This document shows, one piece after another, positions 54,751 to 63,869 of a DNA stretch of 64,000 nt. Position 1 is the first letter of the stretch. Each line of letters opens with the position of its first letter. Position numbers and translations under genes: made by a program. The stretch comes from an uncultured Prevotellaceae bacterium (GTDB taxonomy: Bacteria; Bacteroidota; Bacteroidia; Bacteroidales; Muribaculaceae), in NCBI GenBank assembly GCA_947167995.1, contig CAMVKS010000010.1, forward strand, positions 1 through 64,000, read 5' to 3'. The notes under the pieces were generated by a model. The model did not search any database, was not told the origin of the DNA, and saw only the letters and a list, made by a program, of their open reading frames with translations.

Positions 54751-55584
54751 ATGAAACAGGTTTCGGTATTGGTAGGTGCTGGTAGCATCGGACAGGCAAT
54801 CATTCGTCGAGTGTCGGCTGGTAAGCACATTGTTTTGGCCGACTATTCGCTCGAGAATGCACAGCAAGCAGCTGCTACACTCGAGAATGCTGGCTTCGAG
54901 TGCTCGACAATAAAGTGCGACCTCGGTTCTAAGGACGACATTCTGCGCTTAGTGGACTTTGCCACCAGTAGTGGAGAGATTTCCAATCTGGTAAATGCAG
55001 CTGGCGTATCGCCATCACAAGCTCCTGTTGAGGAAATCCTACAGGTTGACCTCTACGGAACTAGCGTGCTGCTAGAGGAGTTTGGCAAAATGATAGCTGA
55101 AGGCGGTTCAGGTGTGATAATATCATCACAAAGCGGCCATCGTCTGCCTGCATTGTCACAGGAGCAGAATGAGGCATTGGCAACAACTCCAGTTGATCAA
55201 TTGCTTGAACTTCCATTCCTTAAGAGTATTGACGACACCCTCAAGGCCTACCAGTACTCAAAGCGCTGCAATGTGCTTCGTGTCATGTATGAGGCAACTC
55301 GATGGGGGCGTCGTAGTGCTACAATCAATAGCATTTCACCAGGTATCATCATTACTCCGTTGGCCAACGATGAGCTACATGGGCCTCGCAAGGACGGTTA
55401 TCTACGCATGATTGAGGGTATGCCTGCTCGACGTGCAGGAACACCCGACGAAGTTGGCGACCTAGCAGAATTCTTGATGTCAAGTCGTGGCCGTTTCATC
55501 AGTGGTGCCGATTTTCTCATTGACGGCGGTTGCACAGCAAGCTACTGGTATGGTGATTTGCAATATTTGAAACATACTCACTAA
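54751..55584 (+). CDS. SDR-family oxidoreductase (second copy)
   Basis: 277 residues; VGAGSIGQAIIRRVSAGKH is nearly the same nucleotide loop as in gene 2, and YQYSK supplies the catalytic Tyr and Lys. NSISPGIIITPLANDEL and ADFLIDGGC follow. Its last base is the first base of the next start codon (TAATG). Confidence 0.88.
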   Translation: MKQVSVLVGAGSIGQAIIRRVSAGKHIVLADYSLENAQQAAATLENAGFECSTIKCDLGSKDDILRLVDFATSSGEISNLVNAAGVSPSQAPVEEILQVDLYGTSVLLEEFGKMIAEGGSGVIISSQSGHRLPALSQEQNEALATTPVDQLLELPFLKSIDDTLKAYQYSKRCNVLRVMYEATRWGRRSATINSISPGIIITPLANDELHGPRKDGYLRMIEGMPARRAGTPDEVGDLAEFLMSSRGRFISGADFLIDGGCTASYWYGDLQYLKHTH

Positions 55585-56030
55585 TGCGATTGACGTTAAT
55601 TATTTTGTCGGCAGTTCTGGCTCTCTCATTATGTTCACAACAAAAAATAAGCGACAGGACAATGAACGATAGGCAACAGATAATAGAACTTTATAATCAC
55701 ATGTATCAAGCAATGGTAGAGAAGGACACTGCCACTCTCAACAGTATTCATGCCAACGAGTTTGTGCTGATTCACATGACAGGCATGCGACAGTCAAAGC
55801 ACGAATATATCAATGCTATTGCCGATGGTACACTCAACTATTACAGTGCCGAGCATGAGCAAATGGACGTAGCCATCGATGGAGATAGAGCTACCCTCAC
55901 AGGGCGCAGTCGTGTAACTGCAGCAGTTTTTGGTGGTGGCAAACACACATGGCAATTGCAACTCACATTTTAACTGGTCAAGCGTGATGGCCAATGGTCT
56001 TTCACTAGTAGCCAGGCCTCAACTTATTAG
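55584..56030 (+). pseudogene. NTF2-like (SnoaL/DUF4440) protein, interrupted by TAA
   Basis: A signal peptide (LTLIILSAVLALSLCSQ) and an NTF2-like domain (IIELYNHMYQAMVEKDTATL; IDGDRATLTGRSRVTAAVFG) run to LQLTF and a TAA at codon 130 (55971-55973). The frame then continues without shift as LVKRDGQWSFTSSQASTY to a stop at 56030, which is the expected last strand of the fold. The product as read lacks that strand. A single nonsense change or an error in the sequence explains it. Gene 6. Confidence 0.8.
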
Positions 56031-56039
56031 TTCATAGTA

Positions 56040-57425
56040 ATGAAAGTAGATTTAAAAAATACTCATCTTAGCATGAAAGTCGCCATCTTTTTTTTGATGA
56101 CGACCTTCATAGCAACTAAAGGTTATGCTCAAGGCGTGATTGATGTGCATAGTCACCTCATCTCTCCTGAGTTTGTGTCGGCACTTGAAAGTGAAGACCG
56201 ATTATTGGACGAGGGTTTCCCTTTACCAAAATATGATGTCACATCGCATCTCAATTGGATGAATGAGGCTGGCATTGAGACTTCGGTACTGACTTTAGCA
56301 GCGCCACAACCTGCATCGGCCCAGGTGGTGAGAAAGACCAATGAGGAGGCTGCACGCATCAAGCGAGAACATCGTGGTCGATTCATTTTTTGTGCAGCAC
56401 TGCCGTTGCCCGATGTTGACGCAGCCATCCGTGAGGTGAAGTATGCGCTCGACACGCTGGGCGCCGATGGCATAAAACTGGCGACAAATGTCAATGGCCA
56501 ATACCTGGGCACACCCGAGCTTGACACACTCTTTGCCGTGCTCAACGAGCGGCATGCGGTTGTCATCCTTCATCCGCATCGTCCCGAGCCTGTGAATCGT
56601 GAGGTGATGCAGCAGACTCCCCTCGCCATGCAGGAGTACCTGTCGGAGACCACCCGTGCGGTGACCAACATGATAAGCCGTAATGTGCTGGCGCGTTACC
56701 CGGGCGTTAAGGTGGTGGTGCCTCATTGTGGTGCTTATCTGCCTCTGGCGGTGCCTCGCATGAAGTCGCTCGCGCCAGTGATGCAAGCCAACAAGCTCGT
56801 GGGCGACATCGACTGGGAAGCCAATCTCGCAGCTCTATATTATGACCTCGCTGGAGCACACTCGCCCGAGGTTATCCGAATGATGCTAACCATCACAACT
56901 CCCGACCATTTGCTCTATGGTTCCGACTATCCCTATGTTGCTCCACAGGTGCTCACACAGAGCCTTGCGAGGATGAAGCAATACTTGACCACTGAGCCCG
57001 ACCTCGCGCCTTTCAAAGAAATGTTTTTGTGGAAGAATGCGAAATGGTTGCTTGGTCAATCAAACGAAAAACCAACGGCTGAGAAGACTGATATGACAAA
57101 GATGCTCGTTCGCATCGCCGAAATAGAGGTCCATCCTCAGTATATCGCTGAATACTTGGCTTTTGCCAATGAGGTTGACCGCCTCAGTGTTGAGCGCGAG
57201 CCTGGCGTAATCTGCCTTTTCCCGATGCAGAGCGCCGAGAATCCCAATCTCATTCGCATCCTTGAAATCTATGCATCGGAGGAGGCCTACCAAAGCCACC
57301 TCAAGACCGGCCACTTCCAGAAATACAAGCAGGGCACGCTTCACATGGTAAAGGACTTAAAACTTCCAGCCATGGAGCCACTCGATCCTGAGACAATGAA
57401 ACTGATATTCAAAAAGCAAAGATAA
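56040..57425 (+). CDS. Exported amidohydrolase fused to an ABM-type monooxygenase domain
   Basis: 461 residues. A signal peptide (VAIFFLMTTFIATKGYAQ, best from the ATG at 56073) leads to an amidohydrolase_2/ACMSD-like domain (about 30-345; metal motif DVHSH, HPHRP, PHCG and GSDYPY). From about 358 the sequence MLVRIAEIEVHPQYIAEYLA is an antibiotic-biosynthesis-monooxygenase (ABM) domain, to about 450. Such a fusion joins hydrolysis or decarboxylation to quinone or peroxide chemistry. Gene 7. Confidence 0.85.
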   Translation: MKVDLKNTHLSMKVAIFFLMTTFIATKGYAQGVIDVHSHLISPEFVSALESEDRLLDEGFPLPKYDVTSHLNWMNEAGIETSVLTLAAPQPASAQVVRKTNEEAARIKREHRGRFIFCAALPLPDVDAAIREVKYALDTLGADGIKLATNVNGQYLGTPELDTLFAVLNERHAVVILHPHRPEPVNREVMQQTPLAMQEYLSETTRAVTNMISRNVLARYPGVKVVVPHCGAYLPLAVPRMKSLAPVMQANKLVGDIDWEANLAALYYDLAGAHSPEVIRMMLTITTPDHLLYGSDYPYVAPQVLTQSLARMKQYLTTEPDLAPFKEMFLWKNAKWLLGQSNEKPTAEKTDMTKMLVRIAEIEVHPQYIAEYLAFANEVDRLSVEREPGVICLFPMQSAENPNLIRILEIYASEEAYQSHLKTGHFQKYKQGTLHMVKDLKLPAMEPLDPETMKLIFKKQR

Positions 57426-57426
57426 T

Positions 57427-58461
57427 ATGGAATACGTAAAACTTGGAAACTCCGACCTGCGTGTATCGCGCATCTGCCTTGGCTGCATGGGCTTTGGCGA
57501 TCCAACCATTGGACAGCATTCTTGGACAATAGGCGAAGAACCTACGCGTGAGATTATCCGTCGCTCGCTCGACCTTGGAGTGAATTTCTTCGACACAGCC
57601 ATCGCTTATCAGTTGGGTACATCCGTACAGTTTGTGGGACGTGCATTGCGTGACATGGCAAAGCGTGAAGATGTGGTTGTCGCCACGAAGTTCTTGCCTC
57701 GCACCGACGAGGAGATTGAGCGTGGCATCAACGGCCGCCAGCATGTTCTCAACTGCATCGACAGCAGTTTGCAGCATCTGGGTATGGACTACGTGGACCT
57801 ATATATCTACCACATCTGGGACTATAAAACTCCTGCCGAGGAAATCCTTGAAGGCATGAACGAGGCAGTAGCGTCAGGCAAAGCGCGTTATATAGGCATC
57901 GCCAACGCTTATGCCTATCAAGTGGCTAAGATGAATGCCCTCGCTGAGAAGAAAGGATGGGCAAAGTTCATCTCGGTGCAAAATCACTATAATCTGATTA
58001 TGCGTGAGGAAGAGCGAGAGATGGTCCCATTCTGCCATGAGGAGAATATTGCCATGACACCCTATAGTGCACTGGCTTCGGGCAAACTGGCCAAGCGCCC
58101 TGGGGAAACTTCTCTGCGACAAGAGAAGGACTCGTTCATGCACTTCAAATACGACAGCACTGCTGAGCAAGATAATCGCATTGTGGAGCGCGTCGTGGAA
58201 CTTGCCGACCGTTATGGAGTGGAGATGACACAGATTTCGCTGGCGTGGCTGCTCACAAAAGTGGAGTCGCCCATCGTGGGAGCCACTAAGTTGCATCACA
58301 TCGAGGGTGCGGTGAAAGCGCTCGATATTCAACTCACTGCCGATGACATCCGTTATCTTGAGGAGCCCTATGTGCCCCACAACCTCTCGGGCGTGATGGC
58401 AGTGAATAAGCCCACAATGAGTGAGGAACCAGTGTGGGTGAAAGCAAGTAAGAACAAATAA
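57427..58461 (+). CDS. Aldo/keto reductase (second type)
   Basis: 344 residues; tetrad Asp and Tyr in DTAIAYQLGTSVQFVG, Lys in VVATKFLPRT, His in DLYIYHIWD. The longer form with SRICLGCMGFGDPTIGQHSW is of the AKR11/YajO-type. Gene 8, one base after gene 7, so translation is probably coupled. Confidence 0.9.
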   Translation: MEYVKLGNSDLRVSRICLGCMGFGDPTIGQHSWTIGEEPTREIIRRSLDLGVNFFDTAIAYQLGTSVQFVGRALRDMAKREDVVVATKFLPRTDEEIERGINGRQHVLNCIDSSLQHLGMDYVDLYIYHIWDYKTPAEEILEGMNEAVASGKARYIGIANAYAYQVAKMNALAEKKGWAKFISVQNHYNLIMREEEREMVPFCHEENIAMTPYSALASGKLAKRPGETSLRQEKDSFMHFKYDSTAEQDNRIVERVVELADRYGVEMTQISLAWLLTKVESPIVGATKLHHIEGAVKALDIQLTADDIRYLEEPYVPHNLSGVMAVNKPTMSEEPVWVKASKNK

Positions 58462-58473
58462 AATAAAACAACA

Positions 58474-59562
58474 ATGAAAAAGTTAATAATAATGGCGACA
58501 GTTTTATTGATGTCGCTGCAAATAAACGCACAAACTAACATGGCACTTACAACAAGACAACAGGCGCTCGTGGCAATCGCTGCCAATGAGGCCAAAGGAA
58601 ACATTGACGGGCTGAAAGCAGCTCTCAACGAGGGGTTTGACGGTGGATTGACTATCAGTGAGGCTAAGGAAGCTCTATCCCAGCTCTATGCCTACACAGG
58701 TTTTCCACGTTCGCTCAACGCGCTTGGCGCTTTGCAACAGGTAATCAAGGAGCGCACCGAGGCCGGCAAGAAGACCGAGCCAGGTCGCGAGGCCGATCCA
58801 CTGCCTAACGACTACAACGCGCTCAAGCAGGGCACCGAGGTGCAGACAAAGCTCTCGGGACGCCCGTTCAACTACGACTTCGCGCCACAAACCGACTACT
58901 ATCTCAAAGCGCACCTCTTTGGCGACATCTTCGCACGCAACAACCTCTCGTTCGCCGACCGCGAAATTGTCACCGTTTCGGCAATCTCGGCTCTGCCAGG
59001 TTGTGAGCCACAGCTACTGGCGCACATCAGCGGCGCACGCAACATGGGAGTGACCGATGAGCAGCTGCGCGCCATCCCAGCCATCTTGGAGCAAAAAGTG
59101 GGCAGCGAGGAAGCATGGCGACTGAGCAAGATGCAGGCACAATTCTTCGGCGAGGAGTTCCACGAGGGCAAACCCGTGGATTTCAACGTGTGGCCCAAGG
59201 GCAATCCCAACGATGCCTATGCACAGTATTTCATTGGCAACAGCTATCTTGCCGATATGGGTGGCGGTATCTTCAATGTAACTTTCGAGCCTGGCTGCCG
59301 CAACAACTGGCATGTTCACCACAAGCAGGTGCAGGTGCTCATTTGCGTCGCTGGGCGTGGTTGGTACCAGGAGTGGGGCAAAGAGCCTGTTGAGATGACT
59401 CCGGGCACTGTCATCGCCATCCCCGCCGAGGCCAAGCACTGGCACGGCGCAGCCCGCGACTCGTGGTTCCAGCACCTCACCTACCACAAGGACGTGCAGC
59501 CTGGAGCCAGCAACGAGTGGCTCGAGCCTGTCACCGACGAGGTTTACAACAAAGTTAAATAA
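58474..59562 (+). CDS. Exported carboxymuconolactone decarboxylase-cupin fusion
   Basis: 362 residues with a signal peptide (LIIMATVLLMSLQINAQ). Two carboxymuconolactone decarboxylase-like halves lie at about 25-110 and 125-215 (ADREIVTVSAISALPGCEP); the single Cys shown there lacks the AhpD CxxC. A cupin follows (about 240-345) with metal ligands in NNWHVHHKQVQVLICVAGRG and AKHWHGA. Gene 9. Confidence 0.85.
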   Translation: MKKLIIMATVLLMSLQINAQTNMALTTRQQALVAIAANEAKGNIDGLKAALNEGFDGGLTISEAKEALSQLYAYTGFPRSLNALGALQQVIKERTEAGKKTEPGREADPLPNDYNALKQGTEVQTKLSGRPFNYDFAPQTDYYLKAHLFGDIFARNNLSFADREIVTVSAISALPGCEPQLLAHISGARNMGVTDEQLRAIPAILEQKVGSEEAWRLSKMQAQFFGEEFHEGKPVDFNVWPKGNPNDAYAQYFIGNSYLADMGGGIFNVTFEPGCRNNWHVHHKQVQVLICVAGRGWYQEWGKEPVEMTPGTVIAIPAEAKHWHGAARDSWFQHLTYHKDVQPGASNEWLEPVTDEVYNKVK

Positions 59563-59589
59563 TTAATTAACCAATAAAATCATCTTTTT

Positions 59590-60762
59590 ATGTTAGGAAA
59601 TTTTTCTTACCACAATCCCACCAAATTGTATTTTGGTGATGAGTCTTTGAACTTCCTCAAGGACGAGTTGAACAACTTTGGGCCTGTTGTGCTGCTCAAC
59701 TACGGCAGTGGCAGTGTGAAGCGCAACGGCATCTACGACCAGGTGGTCGCAATTCTTAACGAAGCCGGCAAAACCGTTGTCGAGAATCCTGGTGTGATGA
59801 GCAATCCCACTTTGGAGAAACTGAATGAGGGTGTGAAAATTGCACGTGAGAACAATGTCGACCTTATCCTCGCCCTGGGCGGTGGTAGTGTGTGTGACTA
59901 CTCTAAGGCAGTAGCTGCCTCGGTGTTCTGCGATGGCGACTACTGGGACAAGTTCTGGCTCAAGCAGGAGCAGCCCGCCGCCGACCAGCGTCTGTTGCCA
60001 GTGGCTTGCGTGCTCACAATGGCTGGCACTGGCTCCGAGATGAACGCCGGTACGGTTATTACCGATGCCGAGCACAACTTCAAGGTGGGCCACGTGTTTG
60101 ACGACCGCCTCATGCCCAAGTTCTCAATCCTGAATCCCAAGTTCACAATGACAGTACCCGAGAATCAGATGAAAGCGGGCATCTACGACATCATGAATCA
60201 TATCATGGAGCAGTATTTCTCCGATTTCGACGACAATACCAGCGATTATCTCTCCGAGGGACTGATGCGCTCGCTCATCACAGCTTCTCGCATCGCCGTG
60301 AAGAATCCTCAGGACTATGAGGCCCGCTCTAACATCATGTGGACTGCAACATGGGCACTGAACACACTCATCGGCTGTGGAAAGCACGAGGATTGGATGG
60401 TGCACATGATTGGTCACAGCGTTGGCGCTTGGACACATGCTCCTCACGGATATTGCTTGGCTTCGGTTTCCATGGCCTATTACAAGCGTGCCATGAAGGA
60501 AGGACTGCCCAAGTTTGTGCGCTTTGCCAAGAACGTGTGGAACATTGGTGGCGAAGGTATGACCGACGAGCAAATCGCCCAAGCTGGTCTCGCCGCACTC
60601 AAGGACTGGATGCTCGAGATTGGGCTGCCTCTCACTATCGGCGAACTCGGTGCCACCCCCGACATGATTCCAGGCATCACAAGCACTACAGTAGTCTACC
60701 CTGCAGGATATCTCGATCTCAAACCCGAGGATATCACACAAATCCTCAACGAGAGCCTGTAG
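59590..60762 (+). CDS. Iron-containing alcohol dehydrogenase, YqhD-like
   Basis: 390 residues, matching the NADPH-dependent aldehyde reductases of the YqhD/BDH type. NAD(P) loop: ALGGGSVCDYSKAVAAS. Metal ligands: Asp and His in DIMNHIMEQYF, His in HMIGHSVGAWTHAPHG. Reduces a broad range of aldehydes to alcohols. Gene 10, the last of the operon. Confidence 0.93.
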   Translation: MLGNFSYHNPTKLYFGDESLNFLKDELNNFGPVVLLNYGSGSVKRNGIYDQVVAILNEAGKTVVENPGVMSNPTLEKLNEGVKIARENNVDLILALGGGSVCDYSKAVAASVFCDGDYWDKFWLKQEQPAADQRLLPVACVLTMAGTGSEMNAGTVITDAEHNFKVGHVFDDRLMPKFSILNPKFTMTVPENQMKAGIYDIMNHIMEQYFSDFDDNTSDYLSEGLMRSLITASRIAVKNPQDYEARSNIMWTATWALNTLIGCGKHEDWMVHMIGHSVGAWTHAPHGYCLASVSMAYYKRAMKEGLPKFVRFAKNVWNIGGEGMTDEQIAQAGLAALKDWMLEIGLPLTIGELGATPDMIPGITSTTVVYPAGYLDLKPEDITQILNESL

Positions 60763-60821
60763 TGTGTGACCAAGCACTAAAATGCAAAATTTTAGATAAG
60801 TAATAATAATATAGTTTTTTG

Positions 60822-60863
60822 AGCTGCCAAACTTGCATTCCAGCAAGAGTGGCAGCTTTTTTA
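60822..60863 (+). terminator. Terminator of the redox operon
   Basis: AGCTGCCA pairs with TGGCAGCT, with inner CTTGC/GCAAG, then TTTTTT: a standard rho-independent terminator. Confidence 0.85.
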
Positions 60864-60916
60864 TATTGTTATTGAAAAAACGGGTGGCAAGAGGATTGAA
60901 GGTGCCACCACCAGGG

Positions 60917-61480
60917 TTATTTTATTCGGTCATGATAGACATAACCTAAAAAAGATTTGTTGGTATCATAAACTTTCACCCATTTGTGTCCTGGCTCGTA
61001 GAGGACTATGGTGCCAACATCCAAGCGTTGTAAAATGCTGTGATTTGTTCCTTTGCCACTGCGCACATTCACATAATCATCCACCGGGTCAACTATCACA
61101 CCGCTTCGCAATGAGCTGTTGGCGTCCAATTTAGGCTCGATTTGGGATGTTTGGGATGTTTGGGATGTTTGGGCAGGTGGCGCAGTGGGAGTCTGTGATG
61201 CAGCAGGTGGCGCTGGCTGTTCCACTGCCGTGGGTGTGGGAGATGAATGCTTTCCTGATCCACATGTATTAGCCAGTAAAACCAGTAAGACAATCGCTAC
61301 AACTGCGAGCGCACCAATGAGCACGTATAGCCAGGTGTAGCTTTTACCCTTGTTTGTGGGTTGCGCTCCCGGGTAATAATTAGGCTGCTGAACCATATAC
61401 AAGGGTTTTCCGCATTTAGGACAAACACGTGCCTGGTCCGATATCATTTGACCACATTCATTACATCTTATCAGTGCCAT
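60917..61480 (-). CDS. Zinc-ribbon, membrane-anchored SH3-domain protein
   Basis: 187 residues: a double-CxxC zinc ribbon (CNECGQMISDQARVCPKCG), a membrane segment (YVLIGALAVVAIVLLVLLA, about 50-68), a Pro/Thr/Ser/Gln linker, and a C-terminal bacterial SH3 domain (DDYVNVRSGKGTNHSILQRL). The SH3 domain probably sits outside the inner membrane and binds cell-wall material. The linker contains TSQ repeats from the 9-bp repeat below. Confidence 0.8.
   Translation of the reverse strand: MALIRCNECGQMISDQARVCPKCGKPLYMVQQPNYYPGAQPTNKGKSYTWLYVLIGALAVVAIVLLVLLANTCGSGKHSSPTPTAVEQPAPPAASQTPTAPPAQTSQTSQTSQIEPKLDANSSLRSGVIVDPVDDYVNVRSGKGTNHSILQRLDVGTIVLYEPGHKWVKVYDTNKSFLGYVYHDRIK
61141..61167. repeat. 9-bp tandem repeat in the linker
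   Basis: Three perfect TTTGGGATG units, in frame, encoding the TSQ repeats of the zinc-ribbon protein. Copy-number change would keep the frame. Confidence 0.7.
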
Positions 61481-61538
61481 AGATAGTCATTTTTCAAGTT
61501 CAAACATTAACCTAAACTTAGGGTCAAGGTACTACCGT

Positions 61539-61550
61539 CTTAATTGTCTT
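61539..61550. repeat. Possible relic of the AAGACAATTAAG repeat
   Basis: CTTAATTGTCTT, the reverse complement of AAGACAATTAAG, lies just after the asd stop. No matching second end was found. Confidence 0.3.
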
Positions 61551-61555
61551 CAAAA

Positions 61556-62575
61556 TCACTTTTTGGGGAAGCCGCGGTGTGAAATCAGGTATTGACCAAT
61601 CTGCACGGCGTTGAGGGCGGCGCCTTTTTTGATTTGGTCGCCCACTACCCAGAACGTCAAGCCGTTGTCGCTGCTGGTGTCGATGCGTATGCGGCCCACA
61701 TACACTGGGTCTTTCCTCGTGCAGGTGATGGGCATGGGATAGGTGTTGCTGGCGGGCTCGTCCATCACCACGATGCCGGGAGCGAGCTGCAAGGCGGCAC
61801 GTGCTTCTTCGGGCGAGATAGGCTCCTCGCACTCAATCCACACCGCCTCGCTGTGGGTGCGCATCACTGGCACACGCACGCAGGTGGCGCTCACGCGAAT
61901 GTCGCTGTGCATGATTTTGCATGTCTCGCGCACCATCTTCATCTCTTCCTTGGTGTAGTCGTTGTCGGCAAAGACATCAATGTGAGGTATCACGTTATAG
62001 GCCAATTGATGTTGGAAGTGCTTCACCGTGGTCTCCAGCTTGCCGTGCGCTATCTCGCTCTGCTGCAGTGCCAGCTCGTCCATGGCTTGCAGCCCGGCAC
62101 CGCTGGCGGCCTGGTAGGTGGCCACCTGCACGTTCTTGATGTGCGAGATGTTGTCAAGTGGTTTCAGTGCAACAACCAGGATAATGGTCGAGCAGTTAGG
62201 GTTGGCGATGATGCGTCGCGGAGCGTTGAGGGCATCGTCGCCGTTGACCTCAGGCACCACTAATGGCACGTCGTCGTCCATGCGAAACGCACTACTATTG
62301 TCAATCATGATGCAACCATATTTCGTGATGGTCTCGGCATACTCGCGTGCAGGACCACCGCCCATCGACACAAAAGCGATGTCAATGTCCTTGAAGTCGT
62401 CGTTGTGCTGCAGCAGCTTCACCACGTGGTCCTTGCCACGGAACGTGAAGATGCGACCGGCACTGCGTGCCGAACCAAACAATACCAGCTCGTCAACAGG
62501 AAAATTCTGCTCATCGAGCACTCGCATAAACTCTTGTCCCACAGCGCCACTTGCGCCCACAATTGCTACTTTCAT
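61556..62575 (-). CDS. asd: Aspartate-semialdehyde dehydrogenase
   Basis: 339 residues; reduces aspartyl phosphate for Lys, Met, Thr and diaminopimelate synthesis. NADP loop: [20 protein letters not shown]. The catalytic Cys is in NPNCSTI, and the late His region RTHSEAVW is intact. It stands alone, with no adjoining amino-acid genes. Confidence 0.96.
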   Translation of the reverse strand: MKVAIVGASGAVGQEFMRVLDEQNFPVDELVLFGSARSAGRIFTFRGKDHVVKLLQHNDDFKDIDIAFVSMGGGPAREYAETITKYGCIMIDNSSAFRMDDDVPLVVPEVNGDDALNAPRRIIANPNCSTIILVVALKPLDNISHIKNVQVATYQAASGAGLQAMDELALQQSEIAHGKLETTVKHFQHQLAYNVIPHIDVFADNDYTKEEMKMVRETCKIMHSDIRVSATCVRVPVMRTHSEAVWIECEEPISPEEARAALQLAPGIVVMDEPASNTYPMPITCTRKDPVYVGRIRIDTSSDNGLTFWVVGDQIKKGAALNAVQIGQYLISHRGFPKK

Positions 62576-62633
62576 AATAGTTATCAGTTGTCAGTTTTTG
62601 TCCTCTTGTATTCTTGATACTTAAAAGAATGGC

Positions 62634-62882
62634 TCATTTACGCATTAGCTTGACAAACCATTCCTCATTATGGTTGATGCCAAAGAAGCATTTTCCTTCG
62701 CCGCCGAGATCCCACTGTTCGGTGACTTCAAACATCCGAAATGGCAGTCGGGCAAAATCGCCTTTCTGAATCATTGTACGCTCTTTGCGACGGAACTTGC
62801 GATGGCATAGCTGCTTACCGTGCTTTTGTGACTTGCAGCAGCAAATTGTGCCCACTGGAGTCTTTTTCTTACTTTTACTCAT
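62634..62882 (-). CDS. Small basic hypothetical protein
   Basis: 82 residues from MSKSKKKTPVGTICCCKSQK; basic, with a WDLGGEGKCFFGINHNEEW segment and KLMRK at the end. I recall similar Bacteroidales proteins in accessory DNA but cannot name a function. The frame stays open upstream to a GTG at 62996 inside the promoter; an ATG at 62939 is the alternative start. Confidence 0.6.
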   Translation of the reverse strand: MSKSKKKTPVGTICCCKSQKHGKQLCHRKFRRKERTMIQKGDFARLPFRMFEVTEQWDLGGEGKCFFGINHNEEWFVKLMRK

Positions 62883-62995
62883 TTTGCCTGTAATGTTATG
62901 AGCAGCGACGGCATCTTGCTGTGCCACTCGGTTGAACATTACAAGGCTTTGAGGTTTCGCATTGGATGTGTCATAAATCAAATTTTTTATTGCCA

Positions 62996-63027
62996 CAAAG
63001 TTATAAATTTTTCATATCAATAGCAAA
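62996..63027 (-). promoter_or_regulatory. Promoter of the small basic protein gene
   Basis: On the minus strand TTTG (63024-63027), a 20-bp spacer and TAACTTTG (62996-63003), an exact consensus. Confidence 0.75.
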
Positions 63028-63118
63028 TTCCATGCCACAAATTAATGGATTACTAATATGCTCTAAAAGATTCCCATTATTTTAATATATATAAACCACC
63101 AAGCTTTCTTCATTTTTA

Positions 63119-63340
63119 TTGACTGACCGTCTGCATCTGCGTGTCATTGAGCAACTGCGTTCCATTGTGGTGAACGTGTTGCAGGGCAATATGCTGGACA
63201 TTCAAGGTCTGCGTGACATCGTGGATCTTATGCGGAAGAATGAGGAATACTTTGCCGAGTTCGCTGGTAGCGACACGGCGAAACTCTTCACTCCACCGAT
63301 TTTCGAAAATAAGAAGAGAGCTCATGGGTATTGGTTTTGA
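63119..63340 (+). pseudogene. Possible gene fragment
   Basis: An open frame of 73 codons with TTG as its only start and no promoter box near it. It translates to RLHLRVIEQLRSIVVNVLQG, then MLDIQGLRDIVDLMRKNEEY, an ordered helical sequence that looks like a coding remnant, perhaps the end of a longer phage- or transposon-type protein. No family was recognised. Confidence 0.35.
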
Positions 63341-63349
63341 AAAATGTTG

Positions 63350-63357
63350 TATCTTTG
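63350..63357 (+). promoter_or_regulatory. -7 box of the following hypothetical gene
   Basis: TATCTTTG, 33 bp before the ATG at 63391; the upstream element is weak. Confidence 0.5.
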
Positions 63358-63390
63358 TGGAATAAAATTCTTATTTGATAACATTCCACT

Positions 63391-63789
63391 ATGTCAAAAT
63401 TTGTAGAATCATTGAAAATTGACGAAAATGTTTTTGAGTTAACCACAGAAGCTGAAATAGGTTACCTCGAACATTTTTGTGCACCTTTTACAGGTAGTGA
63501 TTGTTGTGTGGTTCCTGCTGGTACGGCTTTTGCACCACATGGTCCAATGCGTGCAGATGCACTTTATATGCATCTGGTCGAGCCAAATGAATCATTGCTT
63601 GACACAATGAGAAACAAAGTCAAAACTAAATATGATGAGCATTTGCAGATGTATGAAAGGTTGCAAGGATTCTCCTTTTATATAACAGAAGAACAATTGA
63701 GAACCCTTCCACTAAAATTCAGAAACGGTAGTCTTGAGAGGCTGATAACTATTATGGAATTACTCAGAGATCCCCAAAACTATTATTAA
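63391..63789 (+). CDS. Hypothetical protein, 132 residues
   Basis: MSKFVESLKIDENVFELTTE opens a soluble, AT-rich coding gene with cysteines in EHFCAPFTGSDCCVV. No domain was recognised. It has its own promoter box and is followed by a hairpin, so it is a single-gene unit. Confidence 0.65.
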   Translation: MSKFVESLKIDENVFELTTEAEIGYLEHFCAPFTGSDCCVVPAGTAFAPHGPMRADALYMHLVEPNESLLDTMRNKVKTKYDEHLQMYERLQGFSFYITEEQLRTLPLKFRNGSLERLITIMELLRDPQNYY

Positions 63790-63827
63790 TCAATGGTATT
63801 TCATTGAATTTTGTCTTTTACGCATAG

Positions 63828-63866
63828 AAGCGGTTACCGTACATTTGCAGTACGATAACCGCTTTT
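63828..63866 (+). terminator. Terminator containing a -7 box
   Basis: AAGCGGTTA pairs with TAACCGCTT, extended by GTAC/GTAC, and ends in TTTT. The loop region also holds TACATTTG (63840-63847), which fits the -7 consensus for the next gene. Confidence 0.7.
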
Positions 63867-63869
63867 ATT

